DNA from: Candidatus Woesearchaeota archaeon
GTDB taxonomy: Archaea > Nanobdellota > Nanobdellia > Woesearchaeales > ARS49
DNA: 5,682 nt
Direction: 5' to 3'
Assembly (NCBI GenBank): GCA_019323575.1
Contig: JAHWHB010000006.1
Location: forward strand, 1-5,682
Shown here: piece by piece, positions 4,830-5,682 of the stretch
How the letters are laid out: every line of letters begins with the position of its first letter
Numbering within the stretch: the first letter of the stretch is position 1
Made by a program: the position numbers and the translations under genes
Notes under the pieces: model-generated
What the model was told of the DNA's origin: nothing
What the model saw: only the letters and a program-made list of their open reading frames with translations
Database searches by the model: none

Positions 4830-5242
4830 TTCGTTGCTCTTTGGTTATTCCGGTTGCTGGTGATAAGTTTTTGTTTTCTCGCAGGGCGAAGGATAAGCAT
4901 CCTTTTCCTGATACCTGGGTTTGTGCTATTGGTGGTAAGCTTAATGATGGTGAGTCTTTTGAGGATGCTGCTAAAAGGGAGATGATGGAGGAGGTTGGTG
5001 TTGTTGTGCCTTTGAAGAGGGTTTGTTCTTTTCATTATGATGCTGAATTCAAGGCTGAGTTTACTGTTTTTACTACTTTAGCTCCTCTTCCTGACAAGCT
5101 TAAGCTTGATCCTGCTGAAGTTCAGTATGTGAAGGAATTTTTTATTTCTGAGATTAAGGATATGGTTGAAAAGAATCCTGGTGATTTTGCTCCTACGTTC
5201 AGGGTTGCTTTGTTGGAGTTTGAGAAGAATTTACGCAAATAG
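4826..5242 (+). CDS. Nudix hydrolase, second paralogue
   Basis: This is a 138-residue protein with a complete Nudix box at residues 37-59 (Gly37, Glu43, Arg51-Glu52, Glu55-Glu56, Gly58). Upstream are a strand Ser5-Leu-Val-Ile-Pro-Val and Phe17-Ser-Arg-Arg, then Phe27-Pro-Asp-Thr-Trp-Val. The Phe-Pro-x-x-Trp-x-x-x-Gly-Gly layout is shared with several Nudix subfamilies, so the substrate is open: an oxidised nucleotide, a nucleotide sugar or another diphosphate. It differs clearly from the Nudix protein encoded at 2927-3367, so the two are not a recent duplication. The ATG overlaps the alkyltransferase stop by four bases, and linkage to a DNA-repair enzyme makes nucleotide-pool cleaning an attractive but unproven idea. 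The last 12 bases overlap the 3' end of the opposite-strand gene. Confidence 0.92.
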   Translation: MIRCSLVIPVAGDKFLFSRRAKDKHPFPDTWVCAIGGKLNDGESFEDAAKREMMEEVGVVVPLKRVCSFHYDAEFKAEFTVFTTLAPLPDKLKLDPAEVQYVKEFFISEIKDMVEKNPGDFAPTFRVALLEFEKNLRK

Positions 5243-5521
5243 TGGTCTTATCTGTTTGTTATAAACGTCTCTCATTTTGTTTTCGTAGAATGGGTCTTGT
5301 AGTTGTCTGAATGCTTGTATTTCTGGGTCTTGTGATTCTGGTCTTCTTTGTGATAAGTATTTTCCCAAAACATTTAGTGTTTTTTCGAGTTCATTTGATG
5401 CTTGTTTGACGTGTATCTGTCTGAGTGCTGCGTTATCTACTTCTTCCATGCCTTTTCTTTTGCAGTATTTGTTTATTCTTTTTAGTTCTCTGTTTAGTTT
5501 CCAGCGTTGTAGTATTCCCAT
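5231..5521 (-). CDS. Small basic helical protein of unknown function
   Basis: This is a 96-residue protein with no family that I recognise. It is rich in Lys, Arg, Gln, Asn and Glu and has no signal peptide, transmembrane segment or cysteine cluster; it has a single cysteine (residue 20, in Tyr-Cys-Lys-Arg). Two likely helices cover the N-terminal Lys/Arg region and about residues 32-57; a Pro/Glu/Gln-rich stretch at 60-78 leads to a third (about 79-93). The ATG at 5521 is 5 nt after the tfb stop, so it is probably translated from the tfb mRNA. A-rich third positions match the other minus-strand genes, which supports it as a real gene. A nucleic-acid or ribosome partner is possible from the charge, but this is speculation. 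Confidence 0.7.
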   Translation of the reverse strand: MGILQRWKLNRELKRINKYCKRKGMEEVDNAALRQIHVKQASNELEKTLNVLGKYLSQRRPESQDPEIQAFRQLQDPFYENKMRDVYNKQIRPLFA

Positions 5522-5526
5522 CGGTG

Positions 5527-5682
5527 TTATCTCTTTCTTTTCTTCTGCTTCTTGAGTTCTTTCTCAAGTTCTAGTTTTTCTAGAAGTTCTTTGTATCTGT
5601 TTCGTATGGTGACTTCTGTCACTCCTGCTACGTCTGCTACTTCTCTTTGTGTTCTTTTTTCGCCGTGCATTAGCGCTGCTAC
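5527..5682 (-). CDS. tfb: Transcription initiation factor B, C-terminal end (5' partial)
   Basis: Only the last 51 codons lie in the window; the gene continues past the right edge. The sequence contains [20 protein letters not shown], the highly conserved end of the second cyclin repeat of archaeal TFB/eukaryotic TFIIB; the helix-turn-helix here contacts the BRE next to the TATA box. Conserved Thr-Glu-Val-Thr-Ile-Arg is intact. The tail after it is short and strongly charged (Leu-Glu-Lys repeats, then Lys/Arg), ending in Lys-Arg-Lys-Arg. TFB recruits RNA polymerase to TATA-TBP complexes, so this is a basal transcription factor. Few residues are visible, so which TFB paralogue this is cannot be judged. 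The small gene downstream starts 5 nt after its stop. Confidence 0.92.
   Translation of the reverse strand, partial: VAALMHGEKRTQREVADVAGVTEVTIRNRYKELLEKLELEKELKKQKKRKR

Overview
This window looks archaeal, most likely from a small-genome DPANN-type lineage (Woesearchaeota/Pacearchaeota-like). The lineage is an inference. Archaeal markers are the C-terminus of transcription factor B at the right edge, TATA boxes about 25 nt upstream of start codons (leaderless layout), a HemK2/Mtq2-type methyltransferase, an atypical kinase of the archaeal COG2112 type, and surface proteins with archaeal-style sorting signals and N-glycosylation sequons. Coding density is close to 100%, and most neighbouring genes overlap or touch.

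Layout. (1) Bases 1-474: 3' end of a surface protein with a PEF-CTERM-like anchor. (2) Bases 507-2721, plus strand: a cell-envelope and regulator cluster behind a TATA box. It holds a secreted protein with three six-cysteine repeats, a lipoprotein made largely of RHS-type YD repeats, a putative winged-helix regulator, and a 45-residue zinc ribbon hidden in the overlap with the regulator gene. (3) Bases 2722-3367, minus strand: a two-gene unit of a Nudix hydrolase and a small S4 RNA-binding protein, tail-to-tail with the zinc ribbon and with no spacer. (4) Bases 3368-3417: a 50-bp divergent promoter with one near-symmetric TATA element centred between two start codons. (5) Bases 3418-5242, plus strand: a three-gene unit joined by ATGA overlaps. 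It encodes a HemK2-like methyltransferase fused to an atypical kinase domain, a minimal O6-alkylguanine-DNA alkyltransferase, and a second Nudix hydrolase. (6) Bases 5231-5682, minus strand: the end of tfb, then a small helical protein of unknown function whose 3' end overlaps the second Nudix gene.

Functional reading. Region 2 probably builds or modifies the cell surface. Region 5 joins translation-factor modification and kinase signalling with repair of alkylated DNA and hydrolysis of nucleotide derivatives. The tfb end belongs to basal transcription.

The points most worth a second look are the methyltransferase-kinase fusion, the YD-repeat lipoprotein next to the triple six-cysteine protein, the single shared TATA box, and a strong strand asymmetry. 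Third codon positions are nearly all T/G in plus-strand genes and mostly A/C in minus-strand genes, so the bias follows the physical strand and not the gene. I found no RNA genes, CRISPR arrays, insertion sequences or attachment sites.
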